DNA of 64,000 nucleotides, taken from contig CANMCE010000007.1 of NCBI GenBank assembly GCA_947496235.1, positions 1 to 64,000 of the forward strand, given 5' to 3'. Below, piece after piece: positions 1 through 10,295 of the stretch. The notes under the pieces are model-generated. The model was not told the origin of the DNA. It searched no databases and saw only the letters and a list, made by a program, of their open reading frames with translations. This DNA is from an uncultured Glaciecola sp. Lineage in GTDB: Bacteria > Pseudomonadota > Gammaproteobacteria > Enterobacterales > Alteromonadaceae. How positions within the stretch are numbered: position 1 is the first letter of the stretch; the number at the start of each line of letters is the position of its first letter. The position numbers and the translations under genes were made by a program.

Positions 1-51
1 ATTTTTGTCACCTAATCCTGATATGCTAAACAGCATACCATCTCTTGTTAG

Positions 52-1884
52 GTGGCCAAACTAACTATGCCACTACAGTTCAAAGATTTTCAATGGCGAC
101 AAGACTCTCCATCAAGAGATACCTACCTTTCTGTCGCCTTATCAGAGTCATATAATAAGAAAAGTGCAATTTGGTTTCTAATTGAAGCTTTGGAGAAAAT
201 AGAAGCAACCAATTGGCCCGAAGAAAGTTATAAATTAGCATCCTCAGCTTTACTTTGGTGTTGTTCAGCTACGGATCGACGAGTCAGAGATCAAGCAACA
301 AGATGCCTTGGCTTGCTTTTTAAACAATACCCTGTGATATGCCAGCATGCAGTAAACACGTTTACTGGATGTGACGACGACTACATACTTGAAAGCCTGA
401 TTCAGGCTATGTATACGTCCTGCTTGCTTTCACCTGAGTCAGCTGAGGACTTTGTACAGCCATTAAATAGATATATTAGAGCAAATAGCGGTTCAAATAA
501 CATTTTAATTCGCGAGCACTCCCAGCTATTGAGGCAGGAGCTTGTGAAACTAGGGATTGAAGAAGACAGAATATCAAATCAATATGTAACTCCTTCTTTG
601 CCATTAACATGGCCTATTCTAAGCGATGTGCAGACCTTGCTTAAACTAGAAAATTTGCCCTCAAACATGCGCCTATGGGGTGATCAATTAGGTCCTGACT
701 TTTGGCGCTATGTAGTTGAACCAAGACTTAGGGCCTTTGACCTACAATCACAGAACATAACTCTTGAGAATATTTCCTGCTGGATTATGAGAGAAGCCGA
801 ATATATCGGCTATCCCGGATATGGTAATGGCGCCCTCAAACATGACTTGGCAACTCTTCATAAATATGGAAGAGGAAGAGCAAAACCCGGCTATGCAGAA
901 ACCATCGGCAAGAAATGTTATTGGGTTGCTTTTCATCGATTGATAGGTCTGTTGGCTGCCAATGTAGCAACGACCCAATCTCGTTGGGAGCCACAATTAA
1001 CCTCTGATAGATTCTGGTCGTTAGAACTTAGAAAGGTTGATATATCAGATATAAGAGATTTGTCATCAAAGCAAAAGTACCCTCTTAGAAACCTAATAAT
1101 ACAAGATCTTGAGCTGCCAGAAAGCAATGTAAACTATTGGTTGCAGACTGATGATTATTTCGTTGCAAGCAACGTACTTGTCTTGAATGACGAGAGCGGT
1201 ACAACGTGGATTAACTTGAGTTTTTATTCAGAGGTTCACGCTAAACGAGATGAGGACGACGTCTCGTTCGACGCAGAAAGCTTCCTTAGTATATCTAGCT
1301 ATCACGGCTATTTTGTTGAACCGAGCAACACTGAAACATTCGAACTCCACAATCATAGTAATGACCACTGCTACCGTGTCTACTTGGCGGAGTACCCTAG
1401 AAGCCCAGCTTTCAAACAATGTATTACTGAACAAGATACGACTATTTCAGATGACCAGCGAATATTCTCTAGCATTCAACTATTGAGAGGTGGGGAGTGG
1501 GAGTACGATTACTCAAGCAATGTTGAACAAAGCTCTATCAATATGCCTTGTCCTGACTTAATTGAGAAGATGAACCTTCGCTGGGATCAAGACAGTGGAT
1601 GGCTCGATGAAAACCAAGACTTGGCTGCGTTTAGTCATAACATTGATAGAAATTCTTCTTTGTTTATTAGGAAAGACACCTTAGATAGCTACCTATCTAA
1701 GTTTGGTAAGTCTTTGGTATTTTCGCGTTTTTGTAGAAAACAGTTCAGCCGGGGTTTTGCCAACGATGCAAAATTAATGGAAGTCACTAGTAGGTACATT
1801 TACACGCCAAGCGATTGCTCTTTAAAACGCATTAGCGAAGATATCGAGTACTTGGGCTTTGAGCCTAGCGAAGAACCAGAGTAA
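52..1884 (+). CDS. Large helical-repeat protein of unknown function, possibly N-terminally truncated
   Basis: A 610-residue protein that I do not recognise. It would start at a GTG directly after an in-frame TAG. The first ~150 residues look like alpha-helical (HEAT-like) repeats, with a stretch around RRVRDQATRCLGLLFKQYP that resembles the helical sensor part of large STAND/NACHT ATPases. No Walker A, transmembrane segment or signal peptide is visible. The rest is mixed alpha/beta and rich in acidic and aromatic residues. There is no obvious ribosome binding site, and the reading frame one base over is open through the left edge to 62, so the gene may be the 3' part of a longer or frameshifted ORF beginning outside the window. 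The STAND relationship is inference from texture only. Confidence 0.6.
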   Translation: MAKLTMPLQFKDFQWRQDSPSRDTYLSVALSESYNKKSAIWFLIEALEKIEATNWPEESYKLASSALLWCCSATDRRVRDQATRCLGLLFKQYPVICQHAVNTFTGCDDDYILESLIQAMYTSCLLSPESAEDFVQPLNRYIRANSGSNNILIREHSQLLRQELVKLGIEEDRISNQYVTPSLPLTWPILSDVQTLLKLENLPSNMRLWGDQLGPDFWRYVVEPRLRAFDLQSQNITLENISCWIMREAEYIGYPGYGNGALKHDLATLHKYGRGRAKPGYAETIGKKCYWVAFHRLIGLLAANVATTQSRWEPQLTSDRFWSLELRKVDISDIRDLSSKQKYPLRNLIIQDLELPESNVNYWLQTDDYFVASNVLVLNDESGTTWINLSFYSEVHAKRDEDDVSFDAESFLSISSYHGYFVEPSNTETFELHNHSNDHCYRVYLAEYPRSPAFKQCITEQDTTISDDQRIFSSIQLLRGGEWEYDYSSNVEQSSINMPCPDLIEKMNLRWDQDSGWLDENQDLAAFSHNIDRNSSLFIRKDTLDSYLSKFGKSLVFSRFCRKQFSRGFANDAKLMEVTSRYIYTPSDCSLKRISEDIEYLGFEPSEEPE

Positions 1885-1912
1885 AATCTCTGGAAAATAG
1901 CTTCAAGCCATA

Positions 1913-1959
1913 CTCTTTTCAGGAAAAATAGTCACAAAAACTAATTTTTCTGGAAAGAG
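1913..1959. repeat. Imperfect inverted repeat, possible bidirectional terminator
   Basis: The arms CTCTTTTCAGGAAAAATAG and CTAATTTTTCTGGAAAGAG are separated by 9 bases and pair with a few mismatches. The repeat lies 29 bases after the stop of the plus-strand gene and before the 3' end of the minus-strand kinase, where a shared terminator would be expected. The stem is A/T-rich and lacks a strong GC core. Confidence 0.35.
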
Positions 1960-2074
1960 CCTGAATGCCACACTACAAAAGGCGTTGCAGAAAAATTCCA
2001 GACGCTGGGTGTGATAGTAGATTCATACCCTAACTTAATGCTCTGTAGCTCAGAAAATTAGGTGAACAAGGGGG

Positions 2075-4357
2075 CTAGTGAGAATCTGGTCCTGTCATTT
2101 TTTCTGAACACCACTTTCGTAACATTTGTGCTAACTGCTCCTCTTCTACCGGTTTAGTTAGCACATCGTTCATACCTGCCTCTATGCACCTTTGCTGATC
2201 CTCAGGTAACACATTTGCGGTTAGCGCAACTATGGGTACCCCTAAATAATGATGCAGTTTGCGAATTTGCTCCGTCGCTTCTATACCATCCATAACGGGC
2301 ATTTGCATATCCATAAAAATTAAATCAAAGGAATGATGTCCAGTTAATTTTAAGGCTTCAAGTCCATTTTCTGCGATTTCAACTTGCCCTACGCCCTGAC
2401 TTTCTAAGAATGCACTGAGTACAATTTGATTGACTTCGTTGTCTTCAACTACTAGAACGCGTAAATTCGAAAATTCAGAAGATGTAGCTTCATCTTGTTT
2501 GGCATTTTCCGTTTGATTTTCCGGTGCAGGCGCAACCGGGAGTGTCAGTTCAAAGAAAAAGCGCGACCCAGTATCTTCTTCGCTTTCTATTTTTAACTCA
2601 CTGCCCATAGCATCCAATAGCTTGGTGGATATGGTCAATCCTAAACCGGTGCCGCCAAATCTTCGCGTAATGGTAGAGTCTGCTTGCTTGAAAGCCTCAA
2701 ATAAGGTGCTAATGTGCTGCTTAGAAATTCCGATCCCGGTATCTTCAACACTAAACAAAATCTTCGCTTCATTCTGTTCTGTGCGCTGACCTTTTACATC
2801 TATGCTTACACGCCCTTCGGGGGTAAACTTTATCGCATTGGTTATTAAATTAATTAATACCTGATTGAGTCGTGTAACATCACCAATTACTCTATGAATG
2901 TCCTTGGGAAGACTATTGCCCACCACCAAAACTAACCCCTTTCTTTTCGCTAGTGGCTCATATAAATGACGAAGCTCGAATAACATGGTGTCAATTGAAA
3001 ATGGCGCTTGTTCAAACTCGACTTTCCCCGACTCTATTTTACTCAGATCCAGAATATCATTTAAAATGACCATTAAGTTTTTACCAGAAGAATTGACAAC
3101 ATCTAACATTTTCTTTTGATGGGGATCCAAGTCGGTTTTTTGCAATAGGGCGACCATGCCTAATAGGCCATTCATAGGTGTTCGAATTTCATGGCTCATA
3201 TTGGCCAAGAATTCGGATTTAATTTTTGAGGTATCTTCAGCTTGTTGCTTTGCCTCCACAAAAGCTTCGCTTAACTCTCTAAATTCATGAGCAGCGGAAG
3301 CTAAGACTCCAATTTCATCTTTTCGTGCTAAATCATGAATATCAGCAGATAAATCGCCTTCCAAGAAACCTTTAAAACTTTCAGTCAAACGTTTAATTGC
3401 CTGTGTTATATGTAAATGGAAAAATAAGGTAACGCCAACAAATAACAACAACGCGGTGATAGCCATTGCATTAAGTACAGTTTGCGTTACTTTAATACTA
3501 GATTCACTTTGGTTCTTGATATTAACTAAGTCTTGTAGTGACTGTTGACGAAGGATATCAGCCAAAGCGCTAAATTCTATGGCGTCTCCTGCCATAACTA
3601 CATTGATAAGCGTAAGGTAATTACGATTTGCCTGAACGCTTTGAGCAAAGGTAGTTTGGTACAACTCAGATATTTCTATAACCTCTTGAATTGATCCTTG
3701 GTTATCTTTTGAAAACTGTGGGCTCAGTAATTGAATGAGGTCTTGGAATCTATCCAATCCTTGTTGTACATTTTTTCTATGGCTATATTCCTTCTTTGCC
3801 AGAAACAGATTTGCAGACCAATTTACTTGATGCCAAGTATTTAATGCATCCAAAATAATGAGCTGGTCATCTTTACTAGATACCTTATCTAGCAGTTCGT
3901 TAAATATCGCTTTCACTTGTTGATACTGTTGGGGTAATTGAGTTTCTATAAGTGCATTTTTTGTAGCAAAGCGTCTATCCATTACCGATAGATTGGCACC
4001 ATACCTGTCAACCAAAGCTTTCATAGAAGCGATGACGTCTTTATTTTTTTCGCTTTGTGCATAGCCTTCCAATGCTAATACACGTTTTTCAATATCTTTG
4101 TGTTTGACTTTGATTTTATCAAGTATTACTTGATTGCCAGAACCACTATAAACAGTAATGTCTCTTTGTAATTCAACAATTTCCCGGTTAATCTGAAGGA
4201 TTTCAACAGAGGTATTCGAAATCGCAACTACGCTAGTTACCGATTTATCAATTTGCTGTAATCGTCCTAGCAAAATGATATATACAATTAGCATTACAAC
4301 TACGAATAACCCAGTTCCTGCTAGAATTTTGGTCGCTATAGAGCGTACTGAAATCAT
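2075..4357 (-). CDS. Hybrid sensor histidine kinase/response regulator (TorS/BarA/LuxQ-like layout)
   Basis: Membrane-bound hybrid kinase of 760 residues. An N-terminal transmembrane helix (about 8-30) is followed by a ~260-residue helical periplasmic sensor, a second transmembrane helix near 300, a HAMP linker, a HisKA domain with the phospho-acceptor motif [10 protein letters not shown] near residue 387, an HATPase domain with DTGIGIS and [11 protein letters not shown], and a C-terminal receiver with [11 protein letters not shown] near residue 682. No HPt domain is present, so phosphate must pass to a separate protein. The gene lies 14 bases downstream of a Tat-exported solute-binding protein on the same strand and is probably co-transcribed with it. 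That pairing recalls LuxPQ/TorTS, where the binding protein presents the ligand to the kinase. The ligand is unknown. Confidence 0.9.
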   Translation of the reverse strand: MISVRSIATKILAGTGLFVVVMLIVYIILLGRLQQIDKSVTSVVAISNTSVEILQINREIVELQRDITVYSGSGNQVILDKIKVKHKDIEKRVLALEGYAQSEKNKDVIASMKALVDRYGANLSVMDRRFATKNALIETQLPQQYQQVKAIFNELLDKVSSKDDQLIILDALNTWHQVNWSANLFLAKKEYSHRKNVQQGLDRFQDLIQLLSPQFSKDNQGSIQEVIEISELYQTTFAQSVQANRNYLTLINVVMAGDAIEFSALADILRQQSLQDLVNIKNQSESSIKVTQTVLNAMAITALLLFVGVTLFFHLHITQAIKRLTESFKGFLEGDLSADIHDLARKDEIGVLASAAHEFRELSEAFVEAKQQAEDTSKIKSEFLANMSHEIRTPMNGLLGMVALLQKTDLDPHQKKMLDVVNSSGKNLMVILNDILDLSKIESGKVEFEQAPFSIDTMLFELRHLYEPLAKRKGLVLVVGNSLPKDIHRVIGDVTRLNQVLINLITNAIKFTPEGRVSIDVKGQRTEQNEAKILFSVEDTGIGISKQHISTLFEAFKQADSTITRRFGGTGLGLTISTKLLDAMGSELKIESEEDTGSRFFFELTLPVAPAPENQTENAKQDEATSSEFSNLRVLVVEDNEVNQIVLSAFLESQGVGQVEIAENGLEALKLTGHHSFDLIFMDMQMPVMDGIEATEQIRKLHHYLGVPIVALTANVLPEDQQRCIEAGMNDVLTKPVEEEQLAQMLRKWCSEKMTGPDSH

Positions 4358-4371
4358 GCTAACGAAAAACC

Positions 4372-5640
4372 TTAGGCATTGAGAAGCTCATACCATTTAT
4401 CCAGGCTGTAATCATAATTATCCATCACTGTATTCCATACTGCTATATTGGAAAAACGCTTAAAGTAACTACCACCATCACGGGTCTGCCCTGACTGAAC
4501 CGCTATATTGCCATCGGTTCCTTTTAACATTGTTGCTGCTTCTTTACCCTCATACCAATAATCCCATTCAGCTTGCGTCATAAGAGGCTTACTTCGTTGC
4601 GGATTTGAGATGTAGTAACCTTGACGAGCGATAAAAGCCCCCGGATACCCAGATAACCACCAATTCATATAATCATAGGCAGCATCTTTGACATGGCCTT
4701 GCGTATATTTCGACATGCACATTACCCCATGCCAAGCTCGGTAGCCTTCTTTTGGCGCCGCATAAACTACAGGAACACCCTGTCCTTTTAATGAACTTAC
4801 ACCGGGAGAGAACATACTTTGAATTCGCACTCTATCGGTTTTCATAAATTCAACCGATTGTGGCACTGATGTCCAAAAACCAGCAAAATGCCCTTCCCTT
4901 TTTTTAGCTAACAAAATTGAAAATAGCTGATCAATCTCTTCAATTGTCATATTGCCAATGTTATTAAACTGCATTAGACCTTTAGCTTGAACGGCCAAAG
5001 CGGCATCAAATATGCCTATAGTCGGTGCATTCACCAAGGCTACTTTTCCACGATAATTATCGTCTAACAACCACCCCCAAGATTCAGTTTCATAGGACGT
5101 ACCTCTTGATATGTATTGGGTGTTATAGCCAAAAGAGTCCACATTATGGACATAGGGCAAAAAACTAATTGCTTTGGTAGGACTGCTTCCAAGTCTTTGA
5201 TTCGGTTGAACGAAAAGGAGTTTATGTGGTGAGTCACCCGCAGCAATTTTACCATTTGGCTGCAAGGTCCCCGTCTTTGAAAGAGAATTTATTTCATCCC
5301 AATATGTTAACCGGTCAACGTCTATGGGCTGAATTGCCTCAGCTTGCCACAAAATATTAATAGAATCTGACCACTGTTCATAGAGATCAAAGGACATTGG
5401 ATCAGCTGCAGCCTTTTGCAAAACAGCAGCACTCCCCATTGGCGTGAACTCTATCTTAAAACCCAACTCTTTCATCGCTAATTGACGAAGTTCTTCTTGC
5501 AGGGTTACATGAGTTCCCATAACCCTCAAGGTAACTTTTTGTTTTGCAAATACATAAGGCGCTTTACTGATACAAGCAGTTGCGGCCAGACCCGCGCCCA
5601 TTGATTTAAGAAAGTGTCTTCGGGTTACAGAATTCGTCAT
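4372..5640 (-). CDS. Tat-exported extracellular solute-binding protein (polyamine-type SBP family)
   Basis: A 422-residue periplasmic binding protein. The N-terminus [20 protein letters not shown] is a twin-arginine signal. The rest resembles PotD/PotF-like family-1/8 ABC substrate-binding proteins (for example DLYEQWSDS near residue 85 and the [19 protein letters not shown] segment). No ABC permease or ATPase gene lies next to it. Instead it sits 14 bases upstream of a hybrid histidine kinase, so it more likely serves as the ligand-sensing partner of that kinase than in transport. The substrate cannot be read from the sequence; a polyamine or other small organic ligand would be typical of the family. 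Confidence 0.85.
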   Translation of the reverse strand: MTNSVTRRHFLKSMGAGLAATACISKAPYVFAKQKVTLRVMGTHVTLQEELRQLAMKELGFKIEFTPMGSAAVLQKAAADPMSFDLYEQWSDSINILWQAEAIQPIDVDRLTYWDEINSLSKTGTLQPNGKIAAGDSPHKLLFVQPNQRLGSSPTKAISFLPYVHNVDSFGYNTQYISRGTSYETESWGWLLDDNYRGKVALVNAPTIGIFDAALAVQAKGLMQFNNIGNMTIEEIDQLFSILLAKKREGHFAGFWTSVPQSVEFMKTDRVRIQSMFSPGVSSLKGQGVPVVYAAPKEGYRAWHGVMCMSKYTQGHVKDAAYDYMNWWLSGYPGAFIARQGYYISNPQRSKPLMTQAEWDYWYEGKEAATMLKGTDGNIAVQSGQTRDGGSYFKRFSNIAVWNTVMDNYDYSLDKWYELLNA

Positions 5641-5759
5641 ATTATATGTCGCTCATTTAACAGCTTTTTTTAGTATAGTTCAACAAATTTGAACTAAGTG
5701 ATTAAATGTTTGATTAAACTGCAATCGGCTTTAGTGTTATCGGTCATATTTCCTTCTGC

Positions 5760-7889
5760 TTAACCTTTTGTATCTTTTGTATCTTTTTGTTCGTCCACGT
5801 AATCCCACATTTCGCGAAGCTGTTCGGAGAATCCTGAGTTTAATAACGGAAATCGATGAAAAGTTTTAGGATCAAGGGATATTTGCTCGATATGAAAGCC
5901 TGCTCTGATCCCATAGCGTTTCCAAGGATTGCGGCAGAAAAAAGTAAACCAGCGCTGTATAAAGCTTGCTAGTTCTGAAAATGCGTATCGGTCACCGTAA
6001 CCTTCTATCAATAATTCTACCAGTATACTTTTCGGCCACATCTGTTTAATCAGGTAACAGTCCATAATAAAATCACAGATGTCATAAGGCATTAAGTCTT
6101 CTTCATCTGTTTGAGCTTCGGGACGAAGTTCAGCCGTGGGTTGTTGCTGGTTAATTAACTTCAATGATGGTAATTTAATCTGGGTTTTCTCGAACTTACT
6201 ACTAGCGATTGGTAGTCCTTGATTTTCCAGCCATAAATTTAACTTTCTAATTCGTGATTTCGAAATCCCCGATATTGCCGACATTACGCCTGATGTATCG
6301 CCATCCATGGTGGCATAGCCTAACGCAGATTCAGATAAATTTGAGGTTGCAATAAGTAGTTTATTGGACCGATTTGCTAACATCCAAACACCCGGACTTC
6401 GCGCTCTGGCCTGAATATTCTGCAACGCAATATCGTCCTTTTCCCACCCTAACGGGTCTTCTGGTGTTAAGCTATTTACCAAATCATTATAGGCAGATAC
6501 CAAAGGCTGAATATTCCACTGTTCAAATCTGGCGCCTATTTCTTTTGCGATGCCTTGAGCTGCGTTGAACGTAGTGTCAGAACTATTATCCGTTCCTTGA
6601 TACAAAGTCCATAGCAGATGTGGCATTACTTCATTCTGCACCAAAGCTACGGGATCATTGTGCCTGGAATCGTCTATTGTGACCTCTAATGCAGCATCTA
6701 TGATAGATTTATAACGGGTTATCCCAAGTTGGTGTATCGCTATTAATTGACTAAAATAAACCAAACAAGCCACTAAACCAGAATCAGCCCCGCCTGATAG
6801 ACTTACCATGTAGCCTTTTGTCTTGGTCCTCAACATCCAATCCCATAAGCCGTTGCCTATGGCGTAACAGATTTCCGCATAATCTAAATCGTCTTTATCC
6901 ATGGAGGCCCAAAAATCAGCCAAAGTACTATTGCTACTTTTGTCATAAACGGCTTTATTTTGTTTGCTAAACCCTTGACTTTGTAAACAAATATTAATCG
7001 GTAAGGAAATGATATTTTCATCTATATTGGCAATAGATTCACTGCTATTGATTCGTGAAACCCGATTAGCACTTATATTCACTAACACATGATTGATTAA
7101 CACTTCAGCTACATGAAAACGCTCGCCGAATGACTTAATGTCACCTTCAGAGGCAATCATACATCCAGCATCAAATATGCTGGTGCCATTTTCTGTCCCG
7201 TTTAAATTTGCATAAGCATATGCGACACCAAAAGCTCTCGATCCTTCTCTAACAAATTGTTTTCGGATTGCATTTTTACCCACTGCAAAGTGAGAGGCAC
7301 TTGGATTAAGAATAACATCGACATTTCGTTGGTATAAATCTCGTCCAGGGCGGTTGCTTATCCAAGAATCTTCGCAGGTTTCGAAACCAATGCGTATTCC
7401 CATAGCGTCAATAACAATATCACCCATGGGCACATTAAATTTTGGATGATTCATGACCTTTTTTCGAGGCCAGGCTTCAAACCACCTGGGTTCGTAATGT
7501 AGGCCATTTCGCGCTAAAAACTGTTTGCACGAAAAACCATGTAATCCTTGCTGTGAAATAACTGCGATGGCGTTAAATACCTGACCACCAGGGAACATGA
7601 TTGGCATACCCAATGCCATTATCATATTGTTAGCGGAGTCTTGATTACAAGATTGCTGTATCCCCTGAATGACTCTAGCTAACGCAGCTTCCGCAGCATC
7701 GTTGAATTCCTGAAAAGTAAAGTTATCTTCGCAGCCATATCCGGTAAGGGCGAGTTCAGGGAACAGCAACAAGTTAACATTCGCTGACAAAGCTTGTTCA
7801 TATGCTTGCATAATGCGCTTAACATTTCCGTTAAAATCAAATGGAATCTGTCGAAGGGCCACAGTGCCAATTCGCGTGTAATGTGCCAT
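5760..7889 (-). CDS. nadE: Glutamine-dependent NAD+ synthase
   Basis: Converts nicotinate adenine dinucleotide to NAD+ with glutamine as nitrogen donor, the last step of NAD synthesis. The 709-residue protein has an N-terminal nitrilase-type glutaminase domain (LLLFPELALTGYG with the catalytic Glu; catalytic Cys in RIGFETCEDSW near residue 172) and a C-terminal ATP-pyrophosphatase domain with the P-loop LSGGADSG near residue 363. The C-terminal motif GYGDRYAFSELASFIQRW also fits this long two-domain form. It is divergent from the adenylyltransferase gene at 8026, which acts one step earlier in the same pathway, so the two form a small NAD locus on the chromosome side of the island. Confidence 0.93.
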   Translation of the reverse strand: MAHYTRIGTVALRQIPFDFNGNVKRIMQAYEQALSANVNLLLFPELALTGYGCEDNFTFQEFNDAAEAALARVIQGIQQSCNQDSANNMIMALGMPIMFPGGQVFNAIAVISQQGLHGFSCKQFLARNGLHYEPRWFEAWPRKKVMNHPKFNVPMGDIVIDAMGIRIGFETCEDSWISNRPGRDLYQRNVDVILNPSASHFAVGKNAIRKQFVREGSRAFGVAYAYANLNGTENGTSIFDAGCMIASEGDIKSFGERFHVAEVLINHVLVNISANRVSRINSSESIANIDENIISLPINICLQSQGFSKQNKAVYDKSSNSTLADFWASMDKDDLDYAEICYAIGNGLWDWMLRTKTKGYMVSLSGGADSGLVACLVYFSQLIAIHQLGITRYKSIIDAALEVTIDDSRHNDPVALVQNEVMPHLLWTLYQGTDNSSDTTFNAAQGIAKEIGARFEQWNIQPLVSAYNDLVNSLTPEDPLGWEKDDIALQNIQARARSPGVWMLANRSNKLLIATSNLSESALGYATMDGDTSGVMSAISGISKSRIRKLNLWLENQGLPIASSKFEKTQIKLPSLKLINQQQPTAELRPEAQTDEEDLMPYDICDFIMDCYLIKQMWPKSILVELLIEGYGDRYAFSELASFIQRWFTFFCRNPWKRYGIRAGFHIEQISLDPKTFHRFPLLNSGFSEQLREMWDYVDEQKDTKDTKG

Positions 7890-8025
7890 ACAAACTTTTA
7901 CCTTTTATTAGTATACACAATACATTATAGGGTTAAGGCTAATTTGTACATCTTGAATGTTGGTGAGCATTTATTGATAAGTCTTTACATTAACGGTATC
8001 TTGCCAATGAGAAATTGGAGGTTGC

Positions 8026-8553
8026 GTGAAATTAGTTATTTTTGGTTCTGCTTTTAATCCACCCACTAAGGGTCATGAAGACGCCATTTCTCATTTATTG
8101 TCCGATAAACACAATTTTGATCGCGTGTTACTTATTCCCTCTTTTCGTCACGCATTTAATAAGCAAATGTTAGATTACAACTATCGTAAAGATTTACTAG
8201 CTGATTTTGTGGCTGATATAGATGACCCAAGAGTGGATAGCTTGCCCATTGAAGACACAATTTCAAAAGATGATCACCCTGTGTTTACCTATGATCTATT
8301 GCATCATCTTTCTACAAGTGTTTTTCCTGAGGATGAGCTGTTCTTCGCCATTGGTCCAGATAACGCAAAAATTTGGCACAAATTCTATAAGGCTGATGAA
8401 ATTACTCAGCGATGGTCCTTGATAGAAGTACCAGAGCGAAAACCCATTCGTTCCACTCTGGTTCGTCGAAAGATACGCCTAGATGAGGACATTTCAGCCT
8501 TGGTGACCCCATCTGTCGCAAAGCGCATTAAACAATATAAATTATACCTTTAG
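8026..8553 (+). CDS. nadD: Nicotinate/nicotinamide-nucleotide adenylyltransferase-like protein
   Basis: A 175-residue nucleotidyltransferase of the NadD/NMNAT family, which makes the dinucleotide used by NAD synthase. It shows the N-terminal nucleotide-binding motif FGSAFNPPTKGHEDAI (the GxFxPxxxGH signature) and the C-terminal IRSTLVRRKI motif (the ISSTxxR signature). The start is GTG at 8026, supported by the ribosome binding site GGAGG at 8017-8021. The protein is a little shorter than E. coli NadD, so it could be a second, accessory adenylyltransferase. It converges on the phoH remnant that marks the left end of the island. Confidence 0.85.
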   Translation: MKLVIFGSAFNPPTKGHEDAISHLLSDKHNFDRVLLIPSFRHAFNKQMLDYNYRKDLLADFVADIDDPRVDSLPIEDTISKDDHPVFTYDLLHHLSTSVFPEDELFFAIGPDNAKIWHKFYKADEITQRWSLIEVPERKPIRSTLVRRKIRLDEDISALVTPSVAKRIKQYKLYL

Positions 8554-8575
8554 TACTCATTCGAGATTAAAGATA

Positions 8576-8704
8576 CTAGAGTTCATTCTCAGCAAATTCC
8601 GCCAAACGGCTTCTTACTACGCCGTCTAAGCTTACGGTTGAACTCCCTGAGAAGAATTTAAATTTTTCTACCAAATAAGTTAAACCAGAGGTCAACGGAT
8701 TTAC
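8576..8704 (-). pseudogene. C-terminal remnant of the native phoH gene (left island junction)
   Basis: Read on the minus strand, this stretch encodes VNPLTSGLTYLVEKFK, then FFSGSSTVSLDGVVRSRL, then AEFAENEL and a TAG stop. It aligns with the end of the intact PhoH at 54395 (VTPASSGAT... and DEVERSSLAQFTEQNL) and with the RSxLAxFAxxxL tail general in PIN-PhoH proteins. Upstream of 8704 the similarity ends exactly where the repeats before the integrase begin. Strand and order agree with the N-terminal fragment at 55968-56864, so both are halves of one gene split by the island. It has no start codon and no ATPase motif, so it is not functional alone. Confidence 0.8.
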
Positions 8705-8748
8705 CCCGTAATTAAAATGTTACCACGACCCCGTAATTGACATTTTAC
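8704..8748 (+). repeat. Imperfect 20-bp direct repeats at the island junction (possible recombinase sites)
   Basis: CCCCGTAATTAAAATGTTAC (8704-8723) and CCCCGTAATTGACATTTTAC (8729-8748) match at 17 of 20 positions with a 25-bp period. They begin at the base where the phoH remnant ends and lie 42 bp upstream of the integrase start. Such repeats are typical of arm-type or core binding sites of tyrosine recombinases, but no matching core could be found by eye at the right junction. Confidence 0.5.
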
Positions 8749-8789
8749 TAATTTGCGTTACCGTTTATTACCTCTTAAGTGGAGTAGTA

Positions 8790-10295
8790 ATGAAAGTTCC
8801 AAGCGTAGCACAAGTTATTAAAACGAACATTAATATCGGCAGGATTCCATATTTCGAAAGAAACCAAAAGGGAGAAATTATTGAGCAACAAGTTGAAGGT
8901 CATAGTCTTCGAAATGTTATTTATCAAGAGAACAGGATTGTCGAACAATTCCATCTAATTTGTTGCACAGAAAGACTGGATTTATGTTTAGCATTCAATT
9001 TATATTTGATTGAACGTTACACTGGTGAGTATTCACTGAGAAAGAACAGAGATAGCGAGACGGAAAAACATGTTCATACGTCAGGCTATCTAACCTCTAA
9101 GAAAAAAAGTGAAGGTGTTGAAGTTGAAGCTATCAAGACCATAGCAAAAGACTTAAAAGCATTTGTGGATTGGATCATTGCGGACGGATGCTCGTTGGAA
9201 GAAGTATATGCCGTTCCAAAGAGTTATGATGTAAATAGCATAGATGAGTCGAAAGCAATTTTGCCAATTTGGAGATTTCAAAAATACCTGACCCAATGTG
9301 TCGAAAGTAATGAATACTCCTACAATCTTGCAAACAGAATATGTCGTCATCTGGTCCAGTTCTACGTCTATTTGTACTTGAGAGGGGATGTCCGCAACCT
9401 ACCGTTTAGCTACAAGCTCCGAGGAATAAATGTAAAGAAGAAGGATGGGTTACAGTCGTTTTTCGCAATCCCTGGACTTGATTCTAGCTCCAACTATAAA
9501 CAAGCAATCGAAGCGTACATTAGCAACTTTAAGATTCCAAGAACAGCCAAACAAAAAAAAGCACCAGACGGTATTAAAGAACTACAACCATTTAACAGCA
9601 CAGAGTTGTTTCACGCTTTTAATTCAGAACACTATACCAACCCAACATGTAAAGCAATGATTAACTGTGCGCTACTCGCGGGGCTACGAGATTTTGAAGT
9701 CATCTCCCTAGATTACAGTGATCTTACCAATCCAAATGACACAGGAAGAGCGATTTTCAAAATTCAATTGAATAGAAAATTTTCTAAGACGGTAAATCTA
9801 ACGATTTCCCTTACATTGATGCAAATCCTCTGGGACTACACCCAAACGGACATATACCGTCAAAGACGTATAAAGCATGAAACAAAGTACGGTGTTAATA
9901 ACGAAAAGCACCCACTGCCATTGTTCATAAACAAAGAGGGTGAACGTATGGAGCGAGGAACACCGGGTACATATATACGACTGATTCGAACTGAATTAAG
10001 AGCCAAAAATCAATTTGAATTAAAACGTACTTTTCATGATTTGCGTGCGACATTCGCAACATATTTTGCAATAGCAATGATTAAAAAGGGATATAAGCCA
10101 GAAGAAATTAAGGCGCGGCTAATCGTGTTGATGTCTCATGAAAACTTTGACACTACGCAAAAGTATCTTGATTTTGCGGTCAGTGGTGGGTTCGGGAAAC
10201 ACGGTGCAATGGAGGCCTGGGTAGTTGATATCTACTCCGATGTTTACAAGAAGATTGAGGATGATGCAAAACGATCTAAAAGAGGAATGAAATGA
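8790..10295 (+). CDS. Tyrosine recombinase/integrase of the island
   Basis: A 501-residue site-specific recombinase. The C-terminal catalytic domain has the first Arg in GLRDFEV (residue 300), the box II motif HDLR (His416, Arg419), the second His in MSHENF (450) and the nucleophile Tyr in TQKYLDF (459). The first ~270 residues form a long N-terminal DNA-binding part with a SAM-like core-binding region. It points inward from the left junction, with direct repeats just upstream. It probably catalysed integration into phoH. The stop TGA overlaps the start of the small damaged ORF that follows. Confidence 0.9.
   Translation: MKVPSVAQVIKTNINIGRIPYFERNQKGEIIEQQVEGHSLRNVIYQENRIVEQFHLICCTERLDLCLAFNLYLIERYTGEYSLRKNRDSETEKHVHTSGYLTSKKKSEGVEVEAIKTIAKDLKAFVDWIIADGCSLEEVYAVPKSYDVNSIDESKAILPIWRFQKYLTQCVESNEYSYNLANRICRHLVQFYVYLYLRGDVRNLPFSYKLRGINVKKKDGLQSFFAIPGLDSSSNYKQAIEAYISNFKIPRTAKQKKAPDGIKELQPFNSTELFHAFNSEHYTNPTCKAMINCALLAGLRDFEVISLDYSDLTNPNDTGRAIFKIQLNRKFSKTVNLTISLTLMQILWDYTQTDIYRQRRIKHETKYGVNNEKHPLPLFINKEGERMERGTPGTYIRLIRTELRAKNQFELKRTFHDLRATFATYFAIAMIKKGYKPEEIKARLIVLMSHENFDTTQKYLDFAVSGGFGKHGAMEAWVVDIYSDVYKKIEDDAKRSKRGMK

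Noticed and set aside
8579-8653. Crossed inverted repeats GAGTTCA/TGAACTC, TTCTCAG/CTGAGAA and ACGGC/GCCGT, like a structured RNA or recombination site
   Set aside because: The stretch reads as the conserved C-terminal codons of PhoH on the minus strand; the dyads are short and probably a by-product of coding sequence.
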